From: Rhodococcus rhodochrous
Lineage (GTDB): Bacteria > Actinomycetota > Actinomycetes > Mycobacteriales > Mycobacteriaceae
Direction of reading: 5' to 3'
NCBI RefSeq assembly: GCF_014854695.1
Contig: NZ_CP027558.1
Location: forward strand, 310,001 to 374,000
Length of the DNA: 64,000 nt
In this document: positions 17,295 to 25,905 of the stretch, piece by piece
How positions within the stretch are numbered: the first letter of the stretch is position 1
How the letters are laid out: each line of letters starts with the position of its first letter
Translations under genes and position numbers: made by a program
Notes under the pieces: generated by a model
Databases searched by the model: none
The model's input: the letters and a program-made list of their open reading frames with translations, nothing else
What the model was told of the DNA's origin: nothing

Positions 17295-18340
17295 TCGGGG
17301 TGGGCGGTATGCCAGGCGTCCCAGATGCGGGGGTGCAGTCGTCCTCGGGCGGGGACGTCGAGTCCGGTTGCGCGGGCCCAGGCCCGTACGTCGGCGCTCG
17401 ATGGTCCGGTGCGGGTCGTGTCCGACACGGCGGTGGGTGCTTGGGTCGGCGGGGAGGGGGTGGGGTGGTGGTCGGTGTCGTCGATGTCGCACCAGTGTCG
17501 GGCCGCGGCGAGATAGCGGTAGGTCCATTCTTCGGCGAGTTTTCTGTTCTCGCAGAACACGATCGGCACGGTCGGATAGCGGATCTGCAGTTCGGCCAGT
17601 GCGTCGGCGACAACTGCCGGGCGGACCCGCTCGAGTTTGAACACCGCCGAATAACGGTCTTCGATCACCACTGCCGCGCGGGGGAGTGCGGCGAGTTCGG
17701 CGAGCGCGAACCGTAGTTTTCCGTTGGTCAGGCTGGATACCAGGTCGGGGAGCGATTTGCGTTCGACCGAGGCGAGGAGTCGGTCTCCGGCGCGCAGTGC
17801 GTAGTCGCCGCAGGGTAGGGCCGCGGAGACGGTGTGGACCTGTTGGCCGGTGAATCGGTAGGGGTAGCGTTCGTGGGTGTCGATCACGATGGTCAGATCG
17901 GTCAGGCCGGCGGCGCGGGCGGTGGGGGTGCGTACGTTCGGGCGGGCCTGTTTGCGGGTGCGGGGTGACTGCCAGAACACTGCGTCGCGGCCGCGGGCGG
18001 TGGTGAACACGATCTGGGATCGGTTTTCTCGTCCTCGGTCGAGGATCAGGTCGATTGCTGCGCCGCGTCGTGTGCATGAGCGTATCGGGGTTCGTTCGAC
18101 GATGTCGGGGTGCTCGGGCCAGTGTTCGCTGGGGACGGGATAGCAGAACAGAGCTTTGGTGCGTGGCCATACATCCGAGGTGCGGAACACCAGTCCTTGG
18201 TCGATCGGGATCCGCAGGAGGTATTGCAGGCGGGATTGCGGGTCGGGATTGCGTGCGATGAGCATCTCGGCCCCTGCTGGTCCTGCGTGCGGTGTGTCGT
18301 TCACACCGGCAGTGTCCCGGACGCGGTGCTCGGATGCCAT
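17291..18340 (-). CDS. ERCC4-domain nuclease with Lsr2-like C-terminal domain
   Basis: The 349-residue protein has an XPF/ERCC4 nuclease motif in the middle: TIVIDTHERYPYRF (about residue 160) and LASVERKSLPDLVSSL (about 203), which supply the D-x-x-E and ERKxxxD residues. The extreme C-terminus SADVRAWARATGLDVPARGR followed by LHPRIWDAWHTAHPE matches the DNA-binding domain of the nucleoid protein Lsr2. The fusion suggests a nuclease directed to AT-rich or xenogeneic DNA. The N-terminal 150 residues are unrecognised. The start at 18340 is uncertain; a GTG about 13 codons inside is an alternative. Its stop overlaps the next gene. Confidence 0.8.
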   Translation of the reverse strand: MASEHRVRDTAGVNDTPHAGPAGAEMLIARNPDPQSRLQYLLRIPIDQGLVFRTSDVWPRTKALFCYPVPSEHWPEHPDIVERTPIRSCTRRGAAIDLILDRGRENRSQIVFTTARGRDAVFWQSPRTRKQARPNVRTPTARAAGLTDLTIVIDTHERYPYRFTGQQVHTVSAALPCGDYALRAGDRLLASVERKSLPDLVSSLTNGKLRFALAELAALPRAAVVIEDRYSAVFKLERVRPAVVADALAELQIRYPTVPIVFCENRKLAEEWTYRYLAAARHWCDIDDTDHHPTPSPPTQAPTAVSDTTRTGPSSADVRAWARATGLDVPARGRLHPRIWDAWHTAHPE

Positions 18341-18400
18341 TGTTTACCGGCATCTGCGTGTGATCCTGATAGCCGGAGACATCGGTGTTCGGGATGGCTT

Positions 18401-18690
18401 CTACCTTCTGCCTGTTCTGCGCAGGGAAGTAGCCGACTCGACTATCTGCGCGCTGGGGATCGAGCAGCGTACCAGAGTGGTCGGGACCGCCAGGCGCGCA
18501 TCGTTGGTGCGCGTCGCGTGCTGGCGTAGCACGGGACCGGGTTCTGGAACGGCCTTGGCTCGGAAGCGTTCGAGAGCCTCGGTGCGCAGGCCCTCGAGGC
18601 CGCCCTTTCCCCGAGCGCGTCGGAGGGTGGCAGGGGAAGTTCGTTCAGATTCTCGGGGACATCCAGGACGAAGACACTGCCGGACATGTT
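18401..18690 (-). pseudogene. Alpha/beta hydrolase gene fragment
   Basis: One reverse-strand frame reads GGLEGLRTEALERFRAKAVP, then EPGPVLRQHATRTNDARLAV and PTTLVRCS before ending at a TAG at 18401. This resembles the region before the catalytic Asp in alpha/beta hydrolases. No start, lipase box or complete fold is present. It is a remnant between the nuclease and hipA genes. Confidence 0.4.
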
Positions 18691-18799
18691 GACTCGTCGC
18701 ACGGTGGTGATCTCTGGCGCGAGCCGGTGGGAATGATCCTCGTCGTCGAACTGAGCCTGGACGGAGTCCGCAGCACGCTCGTCGAGAGGGCCCGCAGAC

Positions 18800-18893
18800 G
18801 ACTCAGTTCCCCGAGGACGGACCTGACGGGCGCAGTATGGAACTGCTCGATCGTCTCGGTCTCGTCGAGGAGATCCGTGCGGTCGGTCCGCTC
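18800..18893 (+). pseudogene. Possible flavin monooxygenase fragment
   Basis: A forward frame contains GPDGRSMELLDRLGLVEEIR followed by AVGP, which resembles the conserved stretch after the FAD-binding fold in PheA/TfdB-type hydroxylases (R-[TS]-M-E-L/I-L/F). Only about 30 residues are present and the frame is broken on both sides, so this is a scar of an older gene. Confidence 0.3.
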
Positions 18894-20148
18894 ATGTGCT
18901 TGCCCCGGTGGTCGCAGCCGCGAGCACGGCTTCGAGCCGCGGCTGGATCGATTCGGCCATCATGGTGATCTCCTGCGTGTGGACGCCGTTGTTGCGCGCG
19001 GCGTCGCGCCAGGTGGACAGTGCTCCAGCGACGCGGCGCATCCTCGCCCGGGCTTGTGCGGCGTTCAGGCTGCAGTCCTCCGCGAGAGCCAGTAGGGCTT
19101 CGGCTTCTTCGGGCTGTGTGTCGGCCCCCATGATCGAGGTCGACCTTGCCCGCCACGGGTCCGGGGTCGGGTTCACGTCGAACGCGGGGCTGATGGTCCA
19201 CGAGCCGCGGTCTGCGAGGAAGCCGTGGTTGCGCAGGTGGTCGTCGGTGTTGCCCAGTGCCACGCTGGCGACGGCGCGGTCGAAGAGTTCGTGGTGGTCC
19301 GCCCTGGGGGAGCGGGAGAGGTCCCGGATCGCCTCGGCGATGTCGGCGTAGTCGCGGTGTTCGCCGTCGGATGCGCCGAGGGCCGTCATCGCGCTGATGT
19401 ATCCGATGCGGTGCCCCTCGTCCGTGCGATCGAACCTGCGCAGGATCAGGACGCTGCGTTCTCCAACGTGGGTGAGCGTCCTGCGGGGGGTGCGGATCCC
19501 GGCGCTGTCCATCAGATCGAGTGTCGTGGCCTCCCACGCCATCACGTCCCACTGGTCGCTGCCGTGCGGGAACTTCGCGATCGCCAGTGCTCCGTCCTCG
19601 AGTCGAACCGACGCCTTCGGGCGTGCGCCGCCGAGGCCTGTCGTGCCCGTGTCGAGGAGCTGTTTGATCGCCTGTGCAGGATCCTCATCGGAGGCGATCT
19701 TGTCGGCCGCGTGCAGCAACTCGGGCAGCGATACCAGTCGAGGGACGCTCGAGGGTTTTCCGAGGAATGCTCCTTCCCCGGGGAGCTTGAAGCGTAGTGC
19801 GCCCTGGCGGGTATCGTCGCTGACCCCGAGCAGGAAGTCGAGGTCGTCCAGGCGGCGCGGAGCTCTGCTCTCCTCGCGGGCGCGGGCGCGGGCTCGCTCG
19901 CCCTTTTCGATCAGGTCCCGCCCCCACCGGTCCGGAGCGCTGTCGGCGAAGGCTCGCACGAGGCCGCTCTGGTGTTGCGAGCCCGCCACGAGCGGAAGTG
20001 CCGGGTCGATACTCATGCCATCGCCCGAGAGGTATCGAGGGTCGTAGAGGAACGTCGTGGAGATCTGGCCACGGCTTCGGGTGAAGTGCGCCTGGCCGAC
20101 CGGTCGGACGCAGCCCTTGTCATCGATGAAGACCTCGACGGTGGTCAT
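18892..20148 (-). CDS. hipA: HipA-family serine/threonine kinase toxin
   Basis: The 418-residue protein has the HipA layout: an N-terminal beta domain (VEVFIDDKGCVRPVGQAHFT), a Gly-rich loop TTGLGGARPKASV, the core LILRRFDR, the catalytic loop ALGNTDDHLRNHGFL, and a DFG-like AFDVNP. HipA kinases phosphorylate aminoacyl-tRNA synthetases and stop translation. Length and motifs are intact, so it should be active unless bound by HipB. The ATG overlaps the last codon of hipB (ATGA), the usual antitoxin-first order. Confidence 0.9.
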   Translation of the reverse strand: MTTVEVFIDDKGCVRPVGQAHFTRSRGQISTTFLYDPRYLSGDGMSIDPALPLVAGSQHQSGLVRAFADSAPDRWGRDLIEKGERARARAREESRAPRRLDDLDFLLGVSDDTRQGALRFKLPGEGAFLGKPSSVPRLVSLPELLHAADKIASDEDPAQAIKQLLDTGTTGLGGARPKASVRLEDGALAIAKFPHGSDQWDVMAWEATTLDLMDSAGIRTPRRTLTHVGERSVLILRRFDRTDEGHRIGYISAMTALGASDGEHRDYADIAEAIRDLSRSPRADHHELFDRAVASVALGNTDDHLRNHGFLADRGSWTISPAFDVNPTPDPWRARSTSIMGADTQPEEAEALLALAEDCSLNAAQARARMRRVAGALSTWRDAARNNGVHTQEITMMAESIQPRLEAVLAAATTGAST

Positions 20149-20435
20149 CGGGCGCGTTTCTTCGTGAGGTTGCCTGCCCGCAGTCGCCCGATGTCGCTGT
20201 TGAGGGGGTCGATCGCGTCGACGGCCTGGTCGAGCACGCCGAGCGCCCGGAGCACTTGGACGACGCTGCGGAAGCTCACGCCCGGATCCCCGGTCTCGAT
20301 CTTGCGCAGGGTGTCGCGGGTGATGTCGGCACGCTCGGCGACCTGCTGGGCGGTAAGGCCCAGCACCATGCGCCAGCCGCGCACGTGCTCGCCGAAGGCG
20401 ACGACCTGTCGGTCGATCTTGTACCCGGCCACCAC
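20145..20435 (-). CDS. hipB: HipB-like XRE antitoxin
   Basis: The 96-residue protein contains a helix-turn-helix (LTAQQVAERADITRDTLRKI, about residues 27-46) and the family tail VSFRSVVQVLRALGVLDQAV. It neutralises HipA and represses the shared promoter. Two consecutive GTG codons (20435 and 20432) follow GGGAGG; the second has better spacing. The C-terminal TKKRAR is a short basic tail. It is directly coupled to hipA. Confidence 0.88.
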   Translation of the reverse strand: MVAGYKIDRQVVAFGEHVRGWRMVLGLTAQQVAERADITRDTLRKIETGDPGVSFRSVVQVLRALGVLDQAVDAIDPLNSDIGRLRAGNLTKKRAR

Positions 20436-20448
20436 GCCTCCCTTTACC

Positions 20449-20501
20449 TATGACGAGAATCTTCGGCGCACATTAGCGTTATGACGATAATTGTAGTCAT
20501 A
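20449..20501. promoter_or_regulatory. hipBA operator: TATGAC half-sites
   Basis: An inverted repeat TATGAC (20480-20485) and GTCATA (20496-20501) stands upstream of hipB, and a further TATGAC half-site lies at 20449-20454. Both TATGAC copies are followed by GA. The spacing suits cooperative HipB dimers covering the promoter. Confidence 0.5.
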
Positions 20502-20539
20502 GTGGAGAGGTTAAGGTCTCGCCATCGCTGCTTGACCGG

Positions 20540-21380
20540 CCAGCCCGCATGCGCAGGGCTCTGCTCGCCGCCCTCCGGATGTGCCACCATGCGGGCCGCA
20601 GAGCGCGCCGTTCCCGAGCAGGACGTACGGCACCCAGGTCCGGTCGGCGTGGATGAACGCGTCCCGAACGCGGGGTTTCTACACGCTCATGTACGGCAAA
20701 GTGAGGCCGGGCTACTTGCCAACCGCTCAAACCCGCACGAACGAGATGCTGCGCGGCTCGATCAGATCTTCGATGCCGGGGTGTTCGACCATTGCGCTCG
20801 GTGGTGACCGTGCGGCGTCTGCCGGGCACGATGCCGGTGATGCCGGCGATCGTCATCAGGCGGGCTATCCGATCGCGATCGATGTCATGACCAGTGCGTT
20901 TCATCGTGTATCAGAGGTTGCGGACACCGTAGACCCGCCGATCGGCCACATACACCGCGTGCACGGCGTCGGGGCGTAGGCGTCGGCCAGCTCGGCTGCG
21001 GAGACACGTCCGCGAGCCTTGGCCTTGTAGTAGGTGGACGGGGCGATGCTGATGCCGTGTTCGGTGGGCACGGCACAGATCGGATCGACCCCCGAAACGG
21101 GAACGGCGCGCGTCCATGTAGTCGACGATGACTGCAGTCGGCCGCCGACTTCCGCCGCCGCAAAGAACGCGGGCTTTGGCTTCAAAAACTCATCGGCCTG
21201 CGAAATTCAGCGGTCTCTTAACGCAGTCGACGCACCGCATCGAGGCCAACATCGCGGTCCGACGTCGAGACGGTCGGGGAATCCTGTCGCTCTGCGGCTT
21301 CGATCCAGTTCCGCAGTGTCACCGGCGCGATGTCGAGCACCTCGCCGACATGGCGCCGGACGGCAACCTTCGAGCCTTCG
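20540..21380 (-). pseudogene. Decayed IS3-family element (orfA and orfB remnants)
   Basis: Reverse-strand fragments in several frames reconstruct an IS3 transposase. The orfA part is HVGEVLDIAPVTLRNWIEAA and ANEFLKPKPAFFAAAE. The orfB part is HGISIAPSTYYKAKARGRVS, AAELADAY, VYVADRRVYGVRNL and KRTGHDIDRDRIARLMTIAG. Multiple frameshifts and stops separate them, and the DDE region after about 20700 is unreadable. No terminal repeats were identified. Confidence 0.75.
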
Positions 21381-21397
21381 TGCTATTCGGACAGGTC

Positions 21398-21721
21398 ATG
21401 ACCGCGCGGGTGTTGGTCGGTCCCGTGGCGGTCATGGCGTTCTCCCCACTCGAGATCTTTCACTCTACGAAGGAAGAGCGGCCGGCGTGGGTGTACCGCG
21501 TGCCGATTGTGGGAGCCTTCGAGGTACGGGCTGTTCTTGTCACCAGTGCGACACCGGATGACCTGGCGTCGGTCCCACCCATCGTGACCGATCAGGAACT
21601 GTTTCCGAACATGCACGTGGTCGACATGTCGTACTGGATTACCGGCGTCGGTCCCCTCGGCGGCCTCGCGGTCCTCGATGACTTGGATGCAATCCTGACC
21701 GAGTCTGTTCCCGCCAACTGA
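21398..21721 (+). CDS. Hypothetical protein
   Basis: A 107-residue frame starts at ATG 21398 and reads MTARVLVGPVAVMAFSPLEI, then HSTKEERPAWVYRVPIVGAF, MHVVDMSYWITGVGPLGGLA and a C-terminal acidic segment. It has protein-like composition and no frameshift but no recognised domain. It lies between the IS3 remnant and the truncated dehydrogenase copy, so it may itself be a fragment of a longer gene. Confidence 0.4.
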   Translation: MTARVLVGPVAVMAFSPLEIFHSTKEERPAWVYRVPIVGAFEVRAVLVTSATPDDLASVPPIVTDQELFPNMHVVDMSYWITGVGPLGGLAVLDDLDAILTESVPAN

Positions 21722-21764
21722 ACGCCGGCAGAATCAGCCCGGAGCGGTGTTTGGCCGGTGAGTA

Positions 21765-22236
21765 GTTGAAGGATCTCACCGGCGGCCGTGGCCCGAATGC
21801 TGTGATCGATGCGGTCGGGATGGAAGCCCACAGTTCCCCCATCGCGTGGGCGACCCACCAGGTGGTGGGTGCGCTGCCATCTCCGCTGGGGCGTAAGGCG
21901 ATGGAGCTGGCCGGGGTGGATCGGCTCGATGCGCTGTATACCGCGATCGACGCCGTGCGGCGCGGCGGGACGATCTCGATCAGCGGGGTCTACGGCGGCA
22001 TGAAGGATCCGCTGCCGATGATGACGATGTTCGACAAGCAGCTGCAGCTGCGTATGGGTCAGTGCAATGTGCGGCGGTGGACCGAGGATTTGCTGCCGCT
22101 GGTCGACGATCCCTCGGATCCGCTGGGCGTGCTCGATCTCAAGACGCACACTGCGCCGCTGGATGAGGCGCCGGCGATGTACGAGAAGTTCCAGAAGAAG
22201 GAAGACGGCTGCATCAAGGTGGTCCTCAAGCCGTAG
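21765..22236 (+). pseudogene. Truncated copy of the zinc alcohol dehydrogenase gene (3' part)
   Basis: The 156 codons from LKDLTGGRGPNAVIDAVGME to EDGCIKVVLKP match the C-terminus of the gene at 11793-12968 with two or three amino-acid differences (V/I, M/L). Zinc ligands and most of the Rossmann fold are absent. No start signal is present at the breakpoint. It is a non-functional duplicate. Confidence 0.9.
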
Positions 22237-22482
22237 CGAGCCGTAGCCCGGCCGGGCGGCACGGCTTCGATCCCGTGGGATCGGGCTCGGACGGTCAAGC
22301 CTCGACCGTGGTCCGGTGGTCATGGGCGCAGTGCGCCATCCAGTGGTGTGCTTGTGGTGACATGCGGACCGAACGGGAGGTGCCGACGGTTCGCGAAGCG
22401 CGACAGTGAATCCCTGGCTCTGCCGTCGAATGTCGGTGCCGCGGGCTAGCGTCGAGTGTATCCACCCGGCGGAGGAGCAGCG

Positions 22483-22597
22483 ATGAGCGCGGTCACCACG
22501 AATCAACCTCTCGGCACCCCCACCTGGATCGACCTGGGCATCCCGGATCTCGACCGGGCGATGGCTTTCTACGGGTCGGCCTTGGGTTGGGAGTTCG
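22483..22597 (+). pseudogene. Truncated copy of the VOC-family gene (5' end only)
   Basis: The frame starts MSAVTTNQPLGTPTWIDLGI and follows copy 1 to GWEF, after which homology is lost and the sequence runs into the 3' side of the higA gene on the opposite strand. Only about 38 codons remain. Confidence 0.88.
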
Positions 22598-22658
22598 TGT
22601 CCGACCCGTGGGAATGTACGAGATGGAGGCCGCGGAGATCAGGGACAGGATCGTTTCG

Positions 22659-22952
22659 TTATGCCGAGAGTCGATGGATACCGGCAAGCGTGTCGCCCAA
22701 CTTGTCTGCTGCGATATCGAGTTCGTAGCGGTCCTGGATGTTGAGCCAGAACTGTGCGCTGTTGCCGAATGCCTTGGCCAGCCGCAGTGCGGTGTCTGCG
22801 GTGATCGAGCGTTTTCCGTGCACGATCTCGTTGATCCGTCGTGGGGGCACACCGATGGTGGTGGCAAGGCGGTTCTGGGTGATGCCGAGCGGTTCGAGGA
22901 AGTCCTCACGGAGGATCTCGCCGGGGTGAATGGGGCTCAGGTCTGCAGTCAT
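22659..22952 (-). CDS. higA: HigA-family XRE antitoxin
   Basis: The 97-residue protein has the HigA signature HPGEILREDFLEPLGITQNR, the helix-turn-helix LATTIGVPPRRINEIVHGKR and ADTALRLAKAFGNSAQFWLN. It binds HigB and represses the operon. AAGGAA precedes the ATG at 22952. It follows higB on the same strand with a 59-bp gap, the inverted toxin-first order typical of higBA loci. Confidence 0.92.
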   Translation of the reverse strand: MTADLSPIHPGEILREDFLEPLGITQNRLATTIGVPPRRINEIVHGKRSITADTALRLAKAFGNSAQFWLNIQDRYELDIAADKLGDTLAGIHRLSA

Positions 22953-23011
22953 GGTCAGGATTCCTTGTCGGTTCTGTGTGGCGGGTGCTGAGTGTCGGTT
23001 TTGTCGGATTG

Positions 23012-23293
23012 TCAGTGGTAGTCGGTGATTTCTACGTTGTATGCGGCTGTGGTGCGCCAGGTGAAGCAGATGCGGTACTGGTCGTTGATCCGAACGCTGT
23101 ACTGGCCCGCGCGGTTCCCGGCGAGCTTCTCCAGGCGGTTGCCCGGAGGTGCCCGCAGATCGTTGATATCGGTAGCCGCGTCGACCAGCAGCAGTCGCCG
23201 GCGTGCGATCCGCTGAATGTCCTGTGGGAGTTTCTTGGAGAACTGCCGGTGAAAGACTCGCTCGGTCCCTTTGTCGGCGAACGATTCGATCAC
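23012..23293 (-). CDS. higB: HigB-family RelE-like mRNA interferase toxin
   Basis: The protein (93 residues from the GTG at 23293) reads VIESFADKGTERVFHRQFSK, then RLEKLAGNRAGQYSVRINDQ and YRICFTW, the RelE-fold core with conserved Arg and Tyr residues. It cleaves mRNA on the ribosome. A longer frame from GTG 23311 exists, but homologues usually begin at the MI(E/R)SF position. TATGCT six bases upstream of 23293 could be a -10 box giving a leaderless message. Confidence 0.88.
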   Translation of the reverse strand: MIESFADKGTERVFHRQFSKKLPQDIQRIARRRLLLVDAATDINDLRAPPGNRLEKLAGNRAGQYSVRINDQYRICFTWRTTAAYNVEITDYH

Positions 23294-23312
23294 CCGGTCA
23301 GCATAACGCACC

Positions 23313-23333
23313 GCGTTAATAACGCATAGCGTT
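23313..23333. promoter_or_regulatory. higBA operator: two overlapping palindromes
   Basis: GCGTTAATAACGC (23313-23325) is a perfect palindrome around one base, and AACGCATAGCGTT (23321-23333) is a second one overlapping it by five bases. A further AACGC lies at about 23305. They sit directly upstream of higB, where HigA dimers would bind. Confidence 0.5.
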
Positions 23334-23391
23334 ACATCCCCATTGGTGAGATCGGACGCGTTCTGACTGGCGATGTCAGCGGTGCGGGGTG

Positions 23392-23793
23392 TCAGCGGGG
23401 TCGGTTGACTCCGTGGAAGTCGAGCGTCAGCGCGATCGGGCGGGTCACCCCGTGCAGGGTGAACTCGCCTTCGAGTACCAGGTTCGCTCCTGCGGGACGC
23501 AGAGCGGTGGAGGTGAACTGTGCGGTCGGGTACTGCACGGCGTCGAAGAAATCCGGCGAGGCGATGTGCGCGTCCCAGTCGGCGTGACGGGTGTCGATCG
23601 AGGCTACGGCGATCGGGGCGTCGACCGAGGGCTCACCGGCGTCGGGCACGGTGATCATACCGGAAAAGTCGTTGAAGGTGCCGCGCACTTTGCTCACCAT
23701 TAGGTGTCGAACGGAGAACTCGACGGTCGAGTGGACCGGGTCGATGGCCCAGGTGCCGGTGGTCAGGTCGGGAAGTGCGAGTGCGGTGGGCAT
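23392..23793 (-). pseudogene. YceI-family protein, C-terminally truncated
   Basis: The frame from ATG 23793 (AGGAG upstream) encodes TGTWAIDPVHSTVEFSVRHL and KVRGTFNDFSGMITV, then FTLHGVTRPIALTLDFHGV and stops after NRPR. YceI lipocalin-like proteins normally have about 170-180 residues and continue with another 40 residues (the segment around the second lipid-binding strands). At 133 residues this copy lacks that end. The truncation lies just before the higBA locus, suggesting that insertion of that module removed the 3' end. Confidence 0.7.
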
Positions 23794-24130
23794 GGAACTC
23801 CTCGGGACAAGTGGTTGACTGAGCAACGATTGGACCGTAACTCTGAAATTGTTGATGTGTCAGCTAAACGGGGTCACTGTGCGCACGCCACCACCCAGGA
23901 TCGAATCACTTGCGTACCTGTGCGTTCCGGACATCCGGTTTCTGCACAGCTTCCTGCTCGACGCCCGGAGGCGCGGGCGCCTGTTGTTGCAGGGCCGATG
24001 CTCGCCTCCGGAGGCATGAGGTTCTCCGGTGCGTCCGATCTCCGAGCCGATGGACCCACGCCATATAGTTGCGTAGTCAATTACTTCTGTTAGGCTGAGC
24101 CGCATACGTTCTCCCCAGGAAGGGCACGAG
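23794..24130. other. Intergenic, divergent promoters only
   Basis: This 337-bp gap separates the divergent YceI and GNAT genes. No gene-like frame is supported. AT-rich sequence at 24060-24100 probably carries the promoter of the downstream pair, with AGGAAGG close to the start at 24131. Confidence 0.3.
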
Positions 24131-24463
24131 ATGAGCACCGACACTCCCGACCCCCGCCTCACGAACATCACCGTCGCCCATGCCCCCGAGCGGCACCGCT
24201 ACGAACTCCGCGACGGCGACACCGTCATCGGCTTCACCCGATACCGCACCCGCACCGGCAGCGACTCCCGACGAGTGTTCGTCCACACCGAAGTCGATCC
24301 TGCCTACGGTGGCCTCGGTCTAGCCGCCCGGCTCGTGGAATTCGCGCTCGACGACGTCGCCGCCGGCGAACGCATCGTCCCGGTGTGCCCCTACGTCGCG
24401 AAATACCTGCGTACACACCACAACTACGACCACCTCATCGACTGGCCGGAGACCCAGCCATGA
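24131..24463 (+). CDS. GNAT-family N-acetyltransferase, small (YidJ/Atg-like)
   Basis: The 110-residue protein has the compact acetyltransferase form: RYELRDGDTVIGFTRYRTRT, then VFVHTEVDPAYGGLGLAARL (the acetyl-CoA pyrophosphate-binding turn with G-G-L-G) and VPVCPYVAKYLRTHHNYDHL. Such short GNATs (COG2388) acetylate unknown small substrates or proteins. AGGAAGG lies upstream of the ATG. Its stop overlaps the next start (ATGA), so the pair forms an operon. Confidence 0.85.
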   Translation: MSTDTPDPRLTNITVAHAPERHRYELRDGDTVIGFTRYRTRTGSDSRRVFVHTEVDPAYGGLGLAARLVEFALDDVAAGERIVPVCPYVAKYLRTHHNYDHLIDWPETQP

Positions 24464-24939
24464 CCACAGCCACACCCGCCCGCATTTCAATCGACAAGCA
24501 GACCCGCCCCGTCTACCGCGCACAGGTCGCCGTCGCGGTCGCCGTCCGCGACGCAGTCGCCCATGCGGGACTCGACCGCACACTCGTCGAACTGGTCAAC
24601 ATCCGCATCTCCCAGATCAACGGCTGCGCCTACTGCCTCGACGTGCACACCCGCGACGCCCTCGCCGGTGGGGAATCACCGCAGCGCCTCGCTGTCCTGC
24701 CCGCCTGGCGGGAGACCGAGCTGTTCACCGACCGCGAGCGCGCCGCGCTGACCCTCGCCGAAACGGTGACGACTCTGCCGACACCCGACCTCCAGGATCG
24801 CGACTACGCCGACGCCCGCGCCCACCTCACCGACGACCAGCTCTCGGCGATCGTGTGGGTGGCCATCGCGATGAACGCGTTCAACCGCATCTCGATCCTC
24901 AGCCGGCACCGTGTCCGTCCCTGCACCTCGGACTCCTAG
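24460..24939 (+). CDS. AhpD-like carboxymuconolactone decarboxylase-family protein
   Basis: The 159-residue protein has the alkylhydroperoxidase D core: RTLVELVNIRISQINGCAYC followed by LDVHTRDA, with the CxxC and nearby His of the redox-active relay. Members reduce peroxides through the cysteine pair or act as thiol-redox partners. It is translationally coupled to the upstream GNAT gene. The chain length fits the single-domain family. Confidence 0.88.
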   Translation: MTTATPARISIDKQTRPVYRAQVAVAVAVRDAVAHAGLDRTLVELVNIRISQINGCAYCLDVHTRDALAGGESPQRLAVLPAWRETELFTDRERAALTLAETVTTLPTPDLQDRDYADARAHLTDDQLSAIVWVAIAMNAFNRISILSRHRVRPCTSDS

Positions 24940-25125
24940 CTGACGCCCCGAATTTCCATTCGATATCCATGCGCAGAAATATCCCGATACCGGCACGGCA
25001 CCACCGGGTGCCACGGCAGTGGTGATCAGCAACGGCAGCGACCTCGCATTTCCGGTCGAGCAGGCCCGGCTGCGGGTGCCGCGCGGGATCATCAATCCGA
25101 CGAAGATCTATTTCTCGGGCCGCAG

Positions 25126-25905
25126 TCAGTCCTCAATGAGTCCGTGCAGCTCGAGAATTCGTCGCCCCTCATCGGTGCGAATGCGTCCGCGCACACCGAA
25201 GACGGCGTCGAGTAGTTCGGGGGTCAGGACGTGCTCGGGTACGCCGGCATCGATCACCTGGCCGGCATCGAGTACCGCTATGCGGTCGCAGTATTCGGCC
25301 GCGAGGCGTAAATCGTGCAGAGTGACGAGCACCGCGAGGCCGTCGGCAGCAAGTGCGCGTAGAAGGTCGAGTACGCCGAGTTGATGACGTAGGTCGAGGT
25401 GGTTGGTCGGTTCATCGAGGAGCAGTACCTGCGGGTCCTGTGCGAGAGCACGGGCGATCGACACGCGCTGACGCTCACCGCCGGACAGCTCCGTGACATC
25501 ACGGTCGGCATACGAGGACAGAGAGACCTGATCGAGTACACGCGCGACCACGTCCTCGTCGTCCTTGCGGAAGGGCTCGAGCCAGCCGCGCCGGGCGGAA
25601 CGGCCGAGCCGCACGGACTCACGAACGGTGACACCACCGAAGGCCACGGGTTCCTGTGGACTGACCCCGATGGTGCGTGCCATCTGACGTCGGCGCAGGT
25701 CGCGGATGTTCTCGTCGTCGAGCAGGATCGCCCCGTCCGTCACTGACAGGGCGCGATAGCAGGTACGCAGCAGGGTGGTCTTACCGCTGCCGTTCGGTCC
25801 GACCAGCGCGAGGACTTCGCCGGGGACGACGTCGAGATCGGCGCCATGAAGAACGGTGCGCTCTCCGAGTCGGGCTTGCACTCCGCAAGCGCGGAGCCGG
25901 GTCAT
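25126..25905 (-). CDS. btuD: Cobalamin-type ABC importer ATPase (BtuD/FecE family)
   Basis: The 259-residue ATPase has Walker [11 protein letters not shown], signature [17 protein letters not shown], Walker [13 protein letters not shown] and the switch His in [10 protein letters not shown]. The FeCT family serves siderophores, haem and vitamin B12. The cobalamin riboswitch upstream of this operon supports B12 or a corrinoid as the substrate; that is inference. The ATG at 25905 overlaps the permease stop. Confidence 0.88.
   Translation of the reverse strand: MTRLRACGVQARLGERTVLHGADLDVVPGEVLALVGPNGSGKTTLLRTCYRALSVTDGAILLDDENIRDLRRRQMARTIGVSPQEPVAFGGVTVRESVRLGRSARRGWLEPFRKDDEDVVARVLDQVSLSSYADRDVTELSGGERQRVSIARALAQDPQVLLLDEPTNHLDLRHQLGVLDLLRALAADGLAVLVTLHDLRLAAEYCDRIAVLDAGQVIDAGVPEHVLTPELLDAVFGVRGRIRTDEGRRILELHGLIED

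Larger units (their letters stand above)
21765..22597. repeat. Segmental duplication, copy 2 (paired with 12497-13322)
   Basis: This 833-bp segment repeats the 3' end of the dehydrogenase gene, the intergenic sequence and the first 38 codons of the VOC gene. Homology stops abruptly at both ends: upstream sequence changes at 21764 and downstream after GGGAGTTCG at 22597. No insertion sequence directly abuts either breakpoint. Confidence 0.85.
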
